Shown piece by piece: positions 1 through 9,100 of a stretch of 61,722 nucleotides of DNA. Made by a program: the position numbers and the translations under genes. This DNA comes from Acidobacteriota bacterium (GTDB lineage Bacteria; Acidobacteriota; Blastocatellia; UBA7656), in assembly GCA_016201275.1 (NCBI GenBank), contig JACQDB010000025.1:1-61722 (forward strand), written 5' to 3'. Every line of letters starts with the position of its first letter. Positions within the stretch are counted from its first letter, which is position 1. The notes below the pieces were generated by a model. That model had not been told where the DNA came from. It ran no database searches and saw only the letters and a list, made by a program, of their open reading frames with translations.

Positions 1-1
1 T

Positions 2-1321
2 AATTGGACAGCGGCAAGCAACGACAGTTGGATCACCATCACGTCAGGCGCGAGCGGCACGGGCAGCGGCGCGGTCAATTTCAGCGTTGCCGCCAATGGC
101 GCGACCAGTTCGCGCAGCGGCACGATGACGATTGCCGGTCAGACTTTCACGGTCACGCAAACCGGGGTGACGCCCACTTGCTCGTATTCGATTTCGCCCA
201 CGGCGAACAATCTCTATGGCTCTAACTCTGGCAGCGGCAGTGTCAGTGTCAGCGCGACTGCCGGTTGCAGTTGGACCGCCGCAAGCAACATCAGTTGGTT
301 GACGGTGACCACAGGCGCGAGCGGCACGGGCAACGGCACGGTCAATTATTCGGTTGCGGCAAATCCTGATTCCCTACAACGCACAGGCACCTTGACCATT
401 GCCGGACAGACCTACACGGTGACGCAGGTCGGGCGCGGCTGCGCGACGTTGATCACACCCTTGACGGCGAGTTTCACCACCAGTGGCGGCTCTTTACAGA
501 TTCGTCTGGATACCGCTTTAGGGTGTAGCTGGACGATCACCAACATACCGGGGTGGGTGACCGTGACCTCTGGAACGACGGGAACGGGGACGAAGAAAAT
601 TAACTACACGGTAGCGGCCAACTCCGGTGCAGCACGGCACGCCGATTTGGTCATTAGCGGACAGGTGCATTCGATTGATCAGGCAGGCAGCGGCGGCCCC
701 TGCACCTATGCGATTTCTCCGACCAGCCAAACCTTCATCGCCGCAGGTGGCAGCGGCAGCACCAACGTCACCACTCAAGCCGGATGTAATTGGACAGCGG
801 CAAGCAATGACAGTTGGATCACTATCACGTCAGGCGCGAGCGGCACGGGCAACGGCACGGCGAGTTTCAACGTCGCGGCCAACGCCAGCACCAGTCAACG
901 CAGCGGAACCATGACCATCGCTGGTCAGACCTTCACGGTTACACAATTGGGCGCATCCCCAACGTGCAGTTATGCGGTCAGCCCTACGAGTCAAAGTTTC
1001 ACTTCAACGGGCGGCACGGGCAGCAGCAATGTCACGACCACTGCCGGATGTAATTGGACAGCGGCAAGCAACGACAGTTGGATCACCATCACGTCAGGCG
1101 CGAGCCAGATTTCCAGCGCGCTGTCGGTGACCGCAACCTCCGGTTGCAGTTGGACCGCCATCAGCAACGTGACTTGGATTACGGTCACGTCAGGCGCGAG
1201 CGGTACGGGCAGCGGCACGGTTGGCTACACGGTTCTGGCCAATCCGAATCGCACGGCGCGCAGCGGCACGATGACCATCGCCGGACAGACCTTCACGATT
1301 AATCAAGCCGCTCACCCGTGA
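2..1321 (+). CDS. Tandem BACON-domain surface/secreted protein, 5' end outside window
   Basis: The reading frame is open to the left edge, so this is the C-terminal ~439 residues of a larger protein. It consists of BACON-type beta-sandwich repeats of about 85-90 residues. Each starts with C-x-Y-x-[IV]-SPT, carries a GC-[NS]-WTA motif and S-W-[IL]-T-[IV]-TSGAS, then SGT-[ML]-TIAGQ-[TF]-x-VTQ. A partial repeat, three complete repeats and a hybrid fourth/fifth repeat are visible. BACON domains occur in secreted or surface proteins and are thought to bind carbohydrate or mucin; no enzymatic domain is visible here. The last repeat is odd: after SGAS at 1105 the frame jumps to the middle of a repeat, so half of one domain and half of the next are missing. 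Bases 1-55 and 1051-1105 are identical, consistent with recombination between repeats. It ends with a TGA at 1319-1321. Confidence 0.85.
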   Translation, partial: NWTAASNDSWITITSGASGTGSGAVNFSVAANGATSSRSGTMTIAGQTFTVTQTGVTPTCSYSISPTANNLYGSNSGSGSVSVSATAGCSWTAASNISWLTVTTGASGTGNGTVNYSVAANPDSLQRTGTLTIAGQTYTVTQVGRGCATLITPLTASFTTSGGSLQIRLDTALGCSWTITNIPGWVTVTSGTTGTGTKKINYTVAANSGAARHADLVISGQVHSIDQAGSGGPCTYAISPTSQTFIAAGGSGSTNVTTQAGCNWTAASNDSWITITSGASGTGNGTASFNVAANASTSQRSGTMTIAGQTFTVTQLGASPTCSYAVSPTSQSFTSTGGTGSSNVTTTAGCNWTAASNDSWITITSGASQISSALSVTATSGCSWTAISNVTWITVTSGASGTGSGTVGYTVLANPNRTARSGTMTIAGQTFTINQAAHP

Positions 1322-1336
1322 TTGCGGAAAGTAGAG

Positions 1337-1510
1337 AGTGGGAGAGACAGAGAAGGGGAGACAGGGAGACAGGGAGACAGGGAGAAGGGGAATAGGGGAG
1401 TGGGTGCGTAGGGGCGTAGGGGAGCTTTTTTATCAGTCGAAAAATTCCCCATCGCATCTTCTCCCCATCTCCCTATCTCCCTGCCTCCCTTTCTTCCTTT
1501 CTCCCTTTTG
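1337..1510. repeat. Purine-rich GGGAGACA tract followed by pyrimidine-rich tract
   Basis: Bases 1337-1420 are almost all purine on the plus strand, with three copies of GGGAGACA and runs of GGGG. Bases 1446-1510 are almost all pyrimidine, built from TCTCCC and CTTTC words. The two halves are imperfect reverse complements and could fold back. The G-runs could form quadruplex and the polypurine stretch a triplex. The same GGGAGACA words recur at 15970-16035. The tract fills the spacer between the BACON gene and the HAD gene. Confidence 0.7.
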
Positions 1511-1573
1511 CCTTTCCTTTCTGACTTGAGGCACAATGGTGAAGCAATGCAGGGTTGCTGATGCAACAAGGCC

Positions 1574-2338
1574 ATGAGCGAAAATCCTAACAACCTTTTG
1601 CTTTCCTCGATGAACCGCCGCGCAACGGTGGCGAGCTTGCCGCGCATACTGCTTTTCGATATAGACGGAACCTTGATTCGCGCCGTGCGGAGACCGGAAT
1701 ATCGCCGCCTCATCAATGAAATGCTGTTGGAGGTATTCGGCACTTGTGGGCGCATACGGGAAGTGGATTTTGGCGGTCGCACAGACCTTTCGATTTACCG
1801 CGAGGCGCTGGAATGCGAAGGCATCACCATCGAGATGATTCAAGAAAAATTGCCGCTGGTGGAAACTCGCATGGTGGCGATTCTGGAACGACTGGCGGCC
1901 AGCGGCGAAGTCTTCAAGCTGTGCGCGGGAGTGCGCGAGTTGCTGGATTTGCTGCATCACGATGAGCGATTTTTTTCTTGTCTGCTGACCGGCAATGTCG
2001 AAAAACTGGCGCAGGCGAAATTGCGCGTCGTGGATATTCATCACTATTTTCAAGGACGCGGCGCATTTGGCAACGAGGCGGAAAACCGCGACCACCTGCC
2101 GGAAATCGCCGCGCAAAGAATGCGCCAGCATTTCCGTCGGCATATCGAAGCCAAACACTTTGTCATTATCGGCGACACGCCACGAGACATCTCCTGCGCC
2201 CGTTACTTCGGCGCAAAAGTCGTTGCCGTAGCCACCGGCACGCACTCCGTCGAAGAGTTGCAACAGCATCACCCCGATGCGGTGTTGGCGGACTTGAGCG
2301 ACACGCCGACGCTGCTGCCTTTACTGCACGAGATTTAA
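1574..2338 (+). CDS. HAD-superfamily hydrolase (phosphatase-like)
   Basis: A 254-residue cytosolic protein with the HAD motifs in order. Motif I is LLFDIDGTL, with nucleophile Asp29 and acid/base Asp31. Motif II is the Thr of LLTGN near residue 139. The C-terminal motif is FVIIGDTPRDISCAR, whose Asp binds magnesium. A helical cap lies between motif I and motif II, as in phosphoglycolate phosphatase/beta-phosphoglucomutase-like members. Substrate cannot be read from sequence; a small phosphorylated metabolite is the family norm. ATG at 1574 has only a weak upstream AAGG, and a second ATG lies at residue 13, just before the conserved core. The next gene, 50 bp downstream, appears to have its own promoter, so the two need not be one operon. 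Confidence 0.85.
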   Translation: MSENPNNLLLSSMNRRATVASLPRILLFDIDGTLIRAVRRPEYRRLINEMLLEVFGTCGRIREVDFGGRTDLSIYREALECEGITIEMIQEKLPLVETRMVAILERLAASGEVFKLCAGVRELLDLLHHDERFFSCLLTGNVEKLAQAKLRVVDIHHYFQGRGAFGNEAENRDHLPEIAAQRMRQHFRRHIEAKHFVIIGDTPRDISCARYFGAKVVAVATGTHSVEELQQHHPDAVLADLSDTPTLLPLLHEI

Positions 2339-2353
2339 CGCCTGCCGTTTTAA

Positions 2354-2383
2354 CTGACAAGGCGGAAACCGAGCCTGTATAAT
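2354..2383 (+). promoter_or_regulatory. Sigma-70-type promoter placing +1 at the ATG (leaderless)
   Basis: A perfect TATAAT at 2378-2383 is preceded by CTGACA at 2354-2359 with an 18-bp spacer. The normal start of transcription, about 7 nt past the -10 box, falls on the A of ATG at 2391. No Shine-Dalgarno sequence lies between the -10 and the ATG. A leaderless mRNA is therefore the simplest reading. Confidence 0.65.
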
Positions 2384-2390
2384 TTTGCTC

Positions 2391-3392
2391 ATGCAGAATG
2401 AACCGCGCTCGATTCTGGTGGTTGACACTTCGCGCTTCGGCGTGGCGGTGCTGGCGCTCCCGGCCTTGCAAGCGCTGCGTCAACAATTCCCCCATACCTA
2501 CATATTGACGGCGACGACCAGAGGTCTCAGCGAATTGCTCAAGGCTTTTCAACTCGCCGACGAAGTGGTGGATTTAGGATTGATCAAACCGGCGGAGCAG
2601 AGTTACGCCAAAGCGGTCAAACGGCTGGCGCAATTGTTGCAGGCGACGCGGCGCAGAGACTTCGATTATGTCTGCGATTTTGCGCCGCGCCTGGAAACGC
2701 AAATGGCGGCGCGGCTCGGCTGGCGAACGCGCCATCTGACGCCTTCTCGCTACACCCATCTTCTGGATTTTTTTTTCAAGCGCGACGCCGTGCCTGGCAC
2801 TGACCACGCCGAAGAATGCGCCACGGTGGTGAAAAAAATCGGCATCCGTGCTATCGCGCAACGCTTCGCTTTTGTCTTGCCTATGGAAGGGCATCAGCGT
2901 TTTGAAGAGTTGTTAAAACGCCACGGTTCGCGTGGCGCGGAGCCGTTGGTGGTCTTGTATGCGTCGCAATGCGGCGCGGCGCGGCAATGGAGTGTCGCGC
3001 AGTTCGGCGAAATCGCGGTTCGTCTGGTGAACAATTTCGCGGCTCGCGTGGTGGTGCTGGATGAGCCATTTGGCAACGACGGGACGCGGACGTTGAAAGC
3101 GTTATTGCCGAAAGGTTCGATAGTGCTAGCGGCTCCACGCGCTATGGATTTTTTGGCCGCCCTGGGGCGCGCCAGTCTGGTGATTACCGATGAGCGCGGC
3201 ATCGCGAAAACCGCCAGCGATCTGGATGCGCCGGTCATCGAGTTGGCCGATTCGCCTTCGCCGTATGCCGCGTTGGCGTCTTATCGCGTGCTGCGCGCCT
3301 CGTCTTTGAATCGCATCACCACCGATGCGGTGTATGAAGCCGCCGCCGCCATGATTCAGGAAGGGCGCACCATGTCGCTCTTTCGCCGCTAG
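2391..3392 (+). CDS. Glycosyltransferase family 9 (heptosyltransferase-like)
   Basis: A 333-residue protein of the ADP-heptose:LPS heptosyltransferase (GT9) fold. The N-terminal Rossmann half begins SILVVDTSRFGVAVLALPAL followed by QALRQQFP, the usual GT9 opening. The C-terminal half has RQWSVAQFGEIAVRLV and ASLVITDERGIAKTASDL, corresponding to the W-x-x-F-x-x-L and late Asp-containing motifs of the family. GT9 enzymes transfer heptose or related sugars to lipopolysaccharide or cell-surface glycans at the inner face of the cytoplasmic membrane. The frame also has a TTG at 2385, but ATG 2391 is preferred because TATAAT ends 7 nt upstream and there is no ribosome-binding site. No other LPS genes are adjacent. 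Confidence 0.75.
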   Translation: MQNEPRSILVVDTSRFGVAVLALPALQALRQQFPHTYILTATTRGLSELLKAFQLADEVVDLGLIKPAEQSYAKAVKRLAQLLQATRRRDFDYVCDFAPRLETQMAARLGWRTRHLTPSRYTHLLDFFFKRDAVPGTDHAEECATVVKKIGIRAIAQRFAFVLPMEGHQRFEELLKRHGSRGAEPLVVLYASQCGAARQWSVAQFGEIAVRLVNNFAARVVVLDEPFGNDGTRTLKALLPKGSIVLAAPRAMDFLAALGRASLVITDERGIAKTASDLDAPVIELADSPSPYAALASYRVLRASSLNRITTDAVYEAAAAMIQEGRTMSLFRR

Positions 3393-3526
3393 GTTTGCCG
3401 CGCCACGGCAAAAGACCGCTGACGGGCTATACTAATTTTTCGCTTGGTGTATAATTGACTCGAACTTCATCTTTACCAAGTCATCGCTGTTTCACAATTC
3501 GTGCTTACGAATCGAAGGAGGGAGCT

Positions 3527-3733
3527 ATGAAGCATCTACTTTGGGTAGTCGGATTGATTACACTTTGCGCCGGAGCTTGGTTCACATACAAGTATATGTA
3601 CACCGTCGAGGGCAAATCAGATTTGGTCATCGCCGCCGTTGCGTTTGCCATTTCGCTGATTTGCTGGGGCACCTTCTTCTTCATGCGCTTCCGCGAAGAA
3701 GGCGAACAGGACATCAGTATCACCAAGTTCTGA
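3527..3733 (+). CDS. Small two-helix membrane protein, unknown function
   Basis: A 68-residue protein starting at ATG 3527, directly after a strong AAGGAGGGAG Shine-Dalgarno sequence; a longer reading of the frame from 3455 has no such signal. Two hydrophobic helices are evident, roughly residues 4-20 (LLWVVGLITLCAGAWF) and 32-50 (LVIAAVAFAISLICWGTFFF). A charged tail RFREEGEQD follows. A TATAAT at 3450-3455 could serve as its -10 box. I do not recognise the family. It is likely a real expressed gene given its ribosome-binding site and its separation from neighbours. Confidence 0.7.
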   Translation: MKHLLWVVGLITLCAGAWFTYKYMYTVEGKSDLVIAAVAFAISLICWGTFFFMRFREEGEQDISITKF

Positions 3734-3916
3734 GGTCTGGGCTTTGAGGTGAACCTTCACGGCCTGCGCCACATTTGTATCCCGCTGTGGAGCCGACAAA
3801 CCCCGCTGCTGTCGGCGATAGGGGCTTATCTATGTTTTAATCCCCTGCACTCCGTATCACTTTTTGCACTCCCCGCTGTCAATTTTTTGCGTTCTTTCAT
3901 TGAGCATTTTTTGCGT

Positions 3917-3931
3917 TGGCACTGCTCTTGC
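3917..3931 (+). promoter_or_regulatory. Sigma-54 (-24/-12) promoter
   Basis: TGGCAC at 3917-3922 and TTGC at 3928-3931 are separated by five bases, giving the obligatory GG-N10-GC geometry of RpoN promoters. Transcription would start near 3942-3944 and give a leader of about 226 nt before the receiver gene at 4170. The leader begins with a CCC-GAAA-GGG tetraloop hairpin near 3949-3958. The rest of 3734-4169 holds no gene that I can support: a 124-codon frame at 3749-4123 lacks a ribosome-binding site and any recognisable sequence. Confidence 0.7.
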
Positions 3932-4169
3932 CTGAATGAGAACGAATTCCCGAAAGGGCTGAGAATTAGTCTGTTTGTTGCTTTGAATCAAGACAGGTTG
4001 ACTGATTTTCCTGCATACGCGGTTGTTGTTATGGCGGTTAGTTGGAGCCTATTGATGCAGCGCTGCGTTTGCATCGGCAGGAAAACCACGGTGCAACTTC
4101 CACCTAAAGTGCCGTTGGCCTAGTCGGTATCGCCTCTCCATTCAGCCTGCAAGCAGCGGATGAAGTGTT

Positions 4170-4568
4170 ATGTCTGCCAAAATACTCGTCGTCGAAGATA
4201 ATTTTGATTCCAGAGAGATGCTTGGAGTTTTTCTGCGCTGCAATGGCTTCACCGTAAGCTTTGCCGAAGATGGTTGTCAGGCCTTGGCGGCCATCAAGCG
4301 CGACCCTCCTGATTTGATTATCACGGATCTGGAGATGCCGAACCTGAACGGCATCGAGATGATTCGGCAATTGCGGCAGCACGAGGAGACCCGCCATCTG
4401 CCGGTGCTGGTACTCACCGCCTGTCGTCCGCCGATGATTCAAGCGGCGCTCGAGGAAGGTGCCAATGCGGCGACCTCAAAACCTGTGGAGATTGATGCAC
4501 TGGTGGACTTGATTCGCCAACTGGCGTTGCCGTTTATTCTGCTGTGCTGTGGCTGTGTGAACTTTTGA
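4170..4568 (+). CDS. Single-domain response regulator (CheY-like receiver)
   Basis: A 132-residue protein that is nearly all receiver domain. The acidic pair is in ILVVEDN, the phospho-acceptor Asp is in LIITDLEMPN, the switch Thr in VLVLTA and the Lys in TSKPVE. It has no output domain, so it would act by protein contact, like CheY or Spo0F. ATG 4170 has a weak GGATGAAG upstream. A sigma-54 promoter lies 239 bp upstream with nothing else between, suggesting RpoN-dependent expression. The last ten or so codons (FILLCCGCVNF) overlap the 3' end of the convergent receiver gene by 35 bp and do not look like family sequence. No partner kinase is adjacent on this strand. Confidence 0.85.
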   Translation: MSAKILVVEDNFDSREMLGVFLRCNGFTVSFAEDGCQALAAIKRDPPDLIITDLEMPNLNGIEMIRQLRQHEETRHLPVLVLTACRPPMIQAALEEGANAATSKPVEIDALVDLIRQLALPFILLCCGCVNF

Positions 4569-4929
4569 ACTGCTTTTCAAGCGTTCGCACCAGATAGTTC
4601 ACGTCCACAGGTTTGATGAAGCAGCCTTGCGCTCCGGCCTGCAAGGCTTTTTGAATCTCTTTCGGATAAGCGACGCCGGTATAAAAGAAGATCGGAGTAT
4701 CCTGGTCGAAATGGCGAATCTGTCGGCACAGGTCAATGCCAGTGCCGTCTTTCAGATTCCAGTCCAGCAAAATGAAATCGAAGGCGAGACTTTGCGCGTG
4801 GCTAAAGCCTTCGGCAATGCTCGACACCGTGACGCATTCATAGCCGCTATAGTGGAACAAGGTTGCCACCATCAGCCGCGTGTCTTCGTCATCTTCTACA
4901 AGAAGAATTTTTCTGATCGATTCCTGCAT
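4534..4929 (-). CDS. Single-domain response regulator receiver
   Basis: A 131-residue stand-alone receiver. ILLVEDDEDTR carries the acidic pocket, FILLDWNLKDG the phospho-acceptor Asp, IFFYTG the switch Thr and CFIKPVD the Lys. ATG at 4929 follows a good AGGAGG with 6-nt spacing. It converges on the receiver at 4170-4568 with a 35-bp tail-to-tail overlap, so the two could interfere through antisense transcription. Proteins of this type act in phosphorelays or bind a target directly. The kinase is unknown; the nearest candidate, the large kinase at 6174-9926, already has its own regulator. Confidence 0.85.
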   Translation of the reverse strand: MQESIRKILLVEDDEDTRLMVATLFHYSGYECVTVSSIAEGFSHAQSLAFDFILLDWNLKDGTGIDLCRQIRHFDQDTPIFFYTGVAYPKEIQKALQAGAQGCFIKPVDVNYLVRTLEKQFKSSHSHSTAE

Positions 4930-5520
4930 GGTAAACCTCCTGCGTTAGAATGCTGCAAGTGATGGGAGAAGAGGTGCGGTCATCTGCAAGCAAATTCGTT
5001 TGTCAGATCCTTTCAGCGATCTAAGACTGAGAGATTCGTTTATCTCCGCTTACGTTTATCGGTCAGCCTTAACGAGTTCTTATCAGTAGTGCGAGGCGAT
5101 GCCAATGCTTATGATTTTTTCATGAAAGCACGCTGCAACAATTTGCTGAATGTGTAAGGAGACTACGTAGTTGGTTCTGAATGGAAAAAAAGACCGGTTA
5201 AAAACAAACTTCAGAAGCTTAATCCACAACTACGCAGGCTCCGATACCGCTATATTATGGTGAAAACGAAATGGCAAAGATATTAGGAAAATACGAAGGC
5301 GCATAGGAAAATGCGAATTGCCATATAGCGAGTTGCAGAGGTGTACGCTTGATTGAGAGGCGGTACGTCAGCGTTAGGGGATCAGCGGCGGTTGGTGGCG
5401 TCGCAAGAATGAAGGGTTACGCGATAGTTGATGAGCCAAGGGGCGAGGGGAAGGGAAGATCAACAAGACAGCGCCCCGGCGTTGCCAGCACAATAGCGCA
5501 GAGGGAAATCAAGCGCCGCG
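4930..5520. other. 591-bp non-coding stretch
   Basis: The part next to 4930 must hold the promoter of the minus-strand receiver. The middle (about 5080-5340) is more AT-rich than its surroundings. I see no complete gene, palindrome or structured RNA here. A frame at 5349-5636 runs into the antisense of the regulator at 5521 and is not convincing. Confidence 0.5.
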
Positions 5521-6174
5521 TCAAGTATCAACCAGCCAGCCTTGCAGCAAGGCATAGCGCACGATGTCTATGCGGCTGTGCAGATCAAGTTTTTTCATGG
5601 CGTTGGCCTTGTGCGCCTCGACGGTCTTCAGGCTGACTTCAAACTGCGCGGCAATCTCTTTGTTGCTGTAGCCCAAAGCGATCATCTTCAACATATCTTC
5701 TTCGCGTTCGCTCAAGGCGTTTTGCGCGTCGGCGCTGATCTGCAAGGGTCTGCCGACGTAGCCGCTGATGACTTTGCCGGTAATCGCCGGGTCCAGGTAA
5801 TTGTTGCCCTCGGCGACGATGCGTATGGCGTTGACCAGTTGCGCCGACTGGCTCTGTTTCAAGATGTAGCCCGAAGCGCCAGCGCGAAACAGTTGCTGGA
5901 TAAAGCCTCTGTCGGTGTAGCGCGTCAACACCAGCACTTTGACGCTGGGGCATTCTTCGACAATGCTGGTGGTCGCCTGCTGACCATTCATCTTTGGCAT
6001 GGAAACATCCATGACCACGACATGAGGTTGTAATTCTTTCGCCTGTTGCAATGCCGAGCGTCCGTCTTCGGCTTCGCCGATGACCGTCATATCGGTTTGC
6101 GAATTGATTAAGGCTTTCAAGCCCTCGCGTACCATCGCGTGGTCTTCGGCCAGCAGGATGCGATATTTTTCCAT
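5521..6174 (-). CDS. NarL/FixJ-type response regulator with LuxR helix-turn-helix
   Basis: A 217-residue two-domain DNA-binding regulator. The receiver (about 1-120) has LLAEDH, phospho-acceptor Asp56 in VVVMDVSMP, the switch Thr in VLVLTRYT and the Lys in YILKQ. The LuxR/GerE domain (about 150-210) has LSEREEDMLKMIALGYSNKEIA followed by VSLKTVEAHKANAMKKL. It is translationally coupled to the upstream kinase: the kinase stop and this ATG share one base (TAATG at 6172-6176). The kinase is of the HisKA_3 class that normally pairs with NarL-type regulators, so the two form a cognate system. Regulated promoters are not known. Confidence 0.9.
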   Translation of the reverse strand: MEKYRILLAEDHAMVREGLKALINSQTDMTVIGEAEDGRSALQQAKELQPHVVVMDVSMPKMNGQQATTSIVEECPSVKVLVLTRYTDRGFIQQLFRAGASGYILKQSQSAQLVNAIRIVAEGNNYLDPAITGKVISGYVGRPLQISADAQNALSEREEDMLKMIALGYSNKEIAAQFEVSLKTVEAHKANAMKKLDLHSRIDIVRYALLQGWLVDT

Positions 6175-9100
6175 TAGGGCTTTCCTTTCCGCTTGGCCGA
6201 CTGCACCGGTATGCGCGCAAAGACCGTCGTGCCTTTGCCGGGGGTGGATTCGATTTCCAGCGTGCCGCCCACCAAGGCGGCGCGCTCTCGCATACTGAGC
6301 AAGCCGATGCCGCTCTCTAAATTCAATTTCTCTGAAGTGTCGAAGCCTTTGCCATTGTCTTCGATAACCAGTATGACCGACGGATTGCGATGTTCCAGAA
6401 TAATATCCACGCGGCTGGCGTTGGCGTGTTTATAGACATTATTCAAGGCTTCCTGCCCGATGCGATAGAGGTTGATTTCGATTTCCGGGTTCAGGCGTAC
6501 CGCCACCATGCCGGAAGTATGAAAATCGGTGGCGATGCCAAAATGTTTCGACCAATCCTGGATGAAGCCTTCGAAGGCTGCCACCATGCCGAGTTGGTCA
6601 AGCGTCAAGGGGCGTAACTCCCAAGCCATAAAATCCACTTCGGTGTCCAAGCGTCTGGCCAACGCCTGCGTCTGTTCCAGTTGGTCGAGCAAAGCGGGTT
6701 GCTCTTTGCTCCACTCTTTTAACGATTCCAGTTTCAAGCGCAGCGCTGTCAATTGCTGGCCGAAAATATCGTGAACATCGCGGGCGATGCGCTGGCGCTC
6801 CAACTCTTGAGCGCTGACGATGCGGCGCAATAATTCCTGCACCTGGGTTTGCGCCGCGCTGCGTTCGGCGATCTCTTTTTGTAAAGCGCGATTGGCTTTT
6901 TCCAATTCGGCGGTGCGTTCGGTGACGCGGCTTTCCAATTCGTCGCGGGAGCGGCGCAACTCTTCTTCGGAAAATTTGTGCGCCGTCAAATCGCGCAGCA
7001 CTTTAACAAATCCGGCGGCTTCGTGATCGCGCATAGGCGTCATCACGCCGCTGGCAAAAAAGCGCGAACCGTCTTTGCGTAATTGCCAGCGCTCGTCTTC
7101 AGCGCGTCCTTCGGCCAGCGCTTTGGCAATCTCTAGTTGCGGGATTTGCTGTTTGCGGTCTTCTGCGGTGAAGGTTATTTCCGCAAGTTGGCCGACGGCT
7201 TCGCTCTCCGCGAAACCAAAGATGTGCGTCGCTCCGGCGCTCCAGGTTTTGATGCGCCCTTCCATATCGAGCGTAAATATGGCGTAATCTTTGGTGCTTT
7301 CGACAATCATTCGCAGATGCTCTTCGTTGGCGCGCAACCGCGCTTCGCTGTTTTTGCGCTCGGTGATGTCCACAAAGGTCAGCACCACGCCGTCAATCCT
7401 GTCCTCCATTGTGCGATAGGGCAACAGCCTTGCCAAATACCAGCGCCCGTCCTGGCTGCGGACTTCGCGTTCGACGCGCATCAGAGTCTGCAAGACTTTT
7501 TCGGCATCTTCGGCCAGATCGTTATAATCAAGTTTGTGCGTCAGATGGATGAACGGGCGATCCAGATCGGAAGCAATGACGTTGAACAAATCCTGCACAC
7601 GCGGGGTGTAGCGTTTGAGGTAGAGGCCGCGATCCAGAAAGATGGTGCCGATGTCTGTCGAAGCCATCAGGTTGGTCAAGTCGCTGTTGAAACGGCTGAT
7701 TTCATCCACCTTCTCCTTCAATTCATGATTGACGGTGGTCAATTCTTCGTTGACCGATTGCAACTCCTCCTTGCTGGTTTCCAGTTCTTCGGTCGTCGAG
7801 CGCAACTCTTCATTGATGGCCTGCAACTCTTCGTTCGAGGCTTTCAATTCTTCGGTCGAGGTTTCGTACTGTTCGATGGTCGAGCGCAGTTGTTCTTTGG
7901 TGCGTTGCAACTGGTCATCGAGTTGTCGCACCACCATCTCGATTTCCGACGATTCGTTTTGGGTTGGCACTTCCACCGCGCTCTCTGAGGTGGTGATTGT
8001 CGAGGCATCTTCAAAGATGACCAGCAGAAAACTGCGTACCGCTTCCGGGCGCTCGATGCGGCGCACCAGTATATTGATCAGGTGATTTTCGCCATCCAGT
8101 TTCAGACGCACATTGCGAACTTCGCTCTCCAGCTTGCCCTGCAAGGCGGCAAACAGCGCGGCGCGTAAATCCAGCCGTAAATCCGGGTGGACAACTTTGA
8201 GCAGATTGCGCGACGGTTCGCCTCCGGCAAAACGCAGATAGCGTCCGGCGTTTTCGCTCAGATGAACGATCTCATAATCTTTGTTAATCAAGACGCTGGG
8301 CGGCGCGAAATGCTCAAGCAGCGAATGATGCAACTCGCTGTAAGTGACCGATTTTTTCTCTACGGTGAGGACATTGGGCAGCCGCACTTCCCAACGCCCG
8401 GACATCGGCATCTCCGGCAGAAAAGGCGACGGAGCGATCATCGGACGGCGCAGATAGACGCGATGCTTTTTATCTACGGAGGTGTAGAGGTCGGGCAAAC
8501 TTTCGGCGGATTCGGAAGCGCCCAGAAACAGAAAGCCGTTCGGGCGCAGAGCGAAATGAAAAATTTCCAGCACGCGCTCCTGGGTTTCGCGGTTGAGATA
8601 GATCAGCAGATTGCGACAACTCACCAGATCGAGTTTGGAAAACGGCGGATCGCGCAGCACATTATGCGGCGCAAAGAGTACGGCTTCGCGCACCTCTTTT
8701 TTAACGCGATAATGATGACCTTCCTTGTGAAAAAAGCGGCGCAGGCGTTCGGGCGAAACGTCGGCCTCTATGCTTTCCGGGAACACGCCGTCGCGTGCGT
8801 GCGCGATGCCCTCGTCGTCTATGTCGGTGGCGAAAATCTGCACGCTCGGCGGTTGCTCAAGCGTCTCGGCGTATTCAAGCAGCATAATGGCAAACGAATA
8901 GGCTTCTTCGCCGGTGGCGCAGCCCGTCACCCATACTCTCACTTGATCGCCGAGTTCCTTGCCTTCAAACAGGCGCGGCGTAATCTCCTCTTTCAGGAGC
9001 GCGAAGGATTCCGCGTCGCGAAAGAAATTGGTGACGCTGATGAGCAGGTCTTTCAAGAGTTCGGGGGCTTCGCTGGGATGGTCGCGCAGGAATTGCAGAT

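Noticed and set aside
3749-4123. 124-codon frame before the receiver gene
   Set aside because: No ribosome-binding site, no recognisable sequence, and it contains the sigma-54 promoter.
3942-4169. Riboswitch such as c-di-GMP type in the receiver leader
   Set aside because: Only a small tetraloop hairpin is evident; the conserved bases of GEMM-type switches are not present.
5349-5636. 95-codon plus-strand frame
   Set aside because: Runs into the antisense of the LuxR-type regulator and has no start signal.
7137-7988. 283-codon plus-strand frame
   Set aside because: Lies entirely antisense to the PAS/coiled-coil part of the kinase, which has clear domain motifs; no ribosome-binding site.
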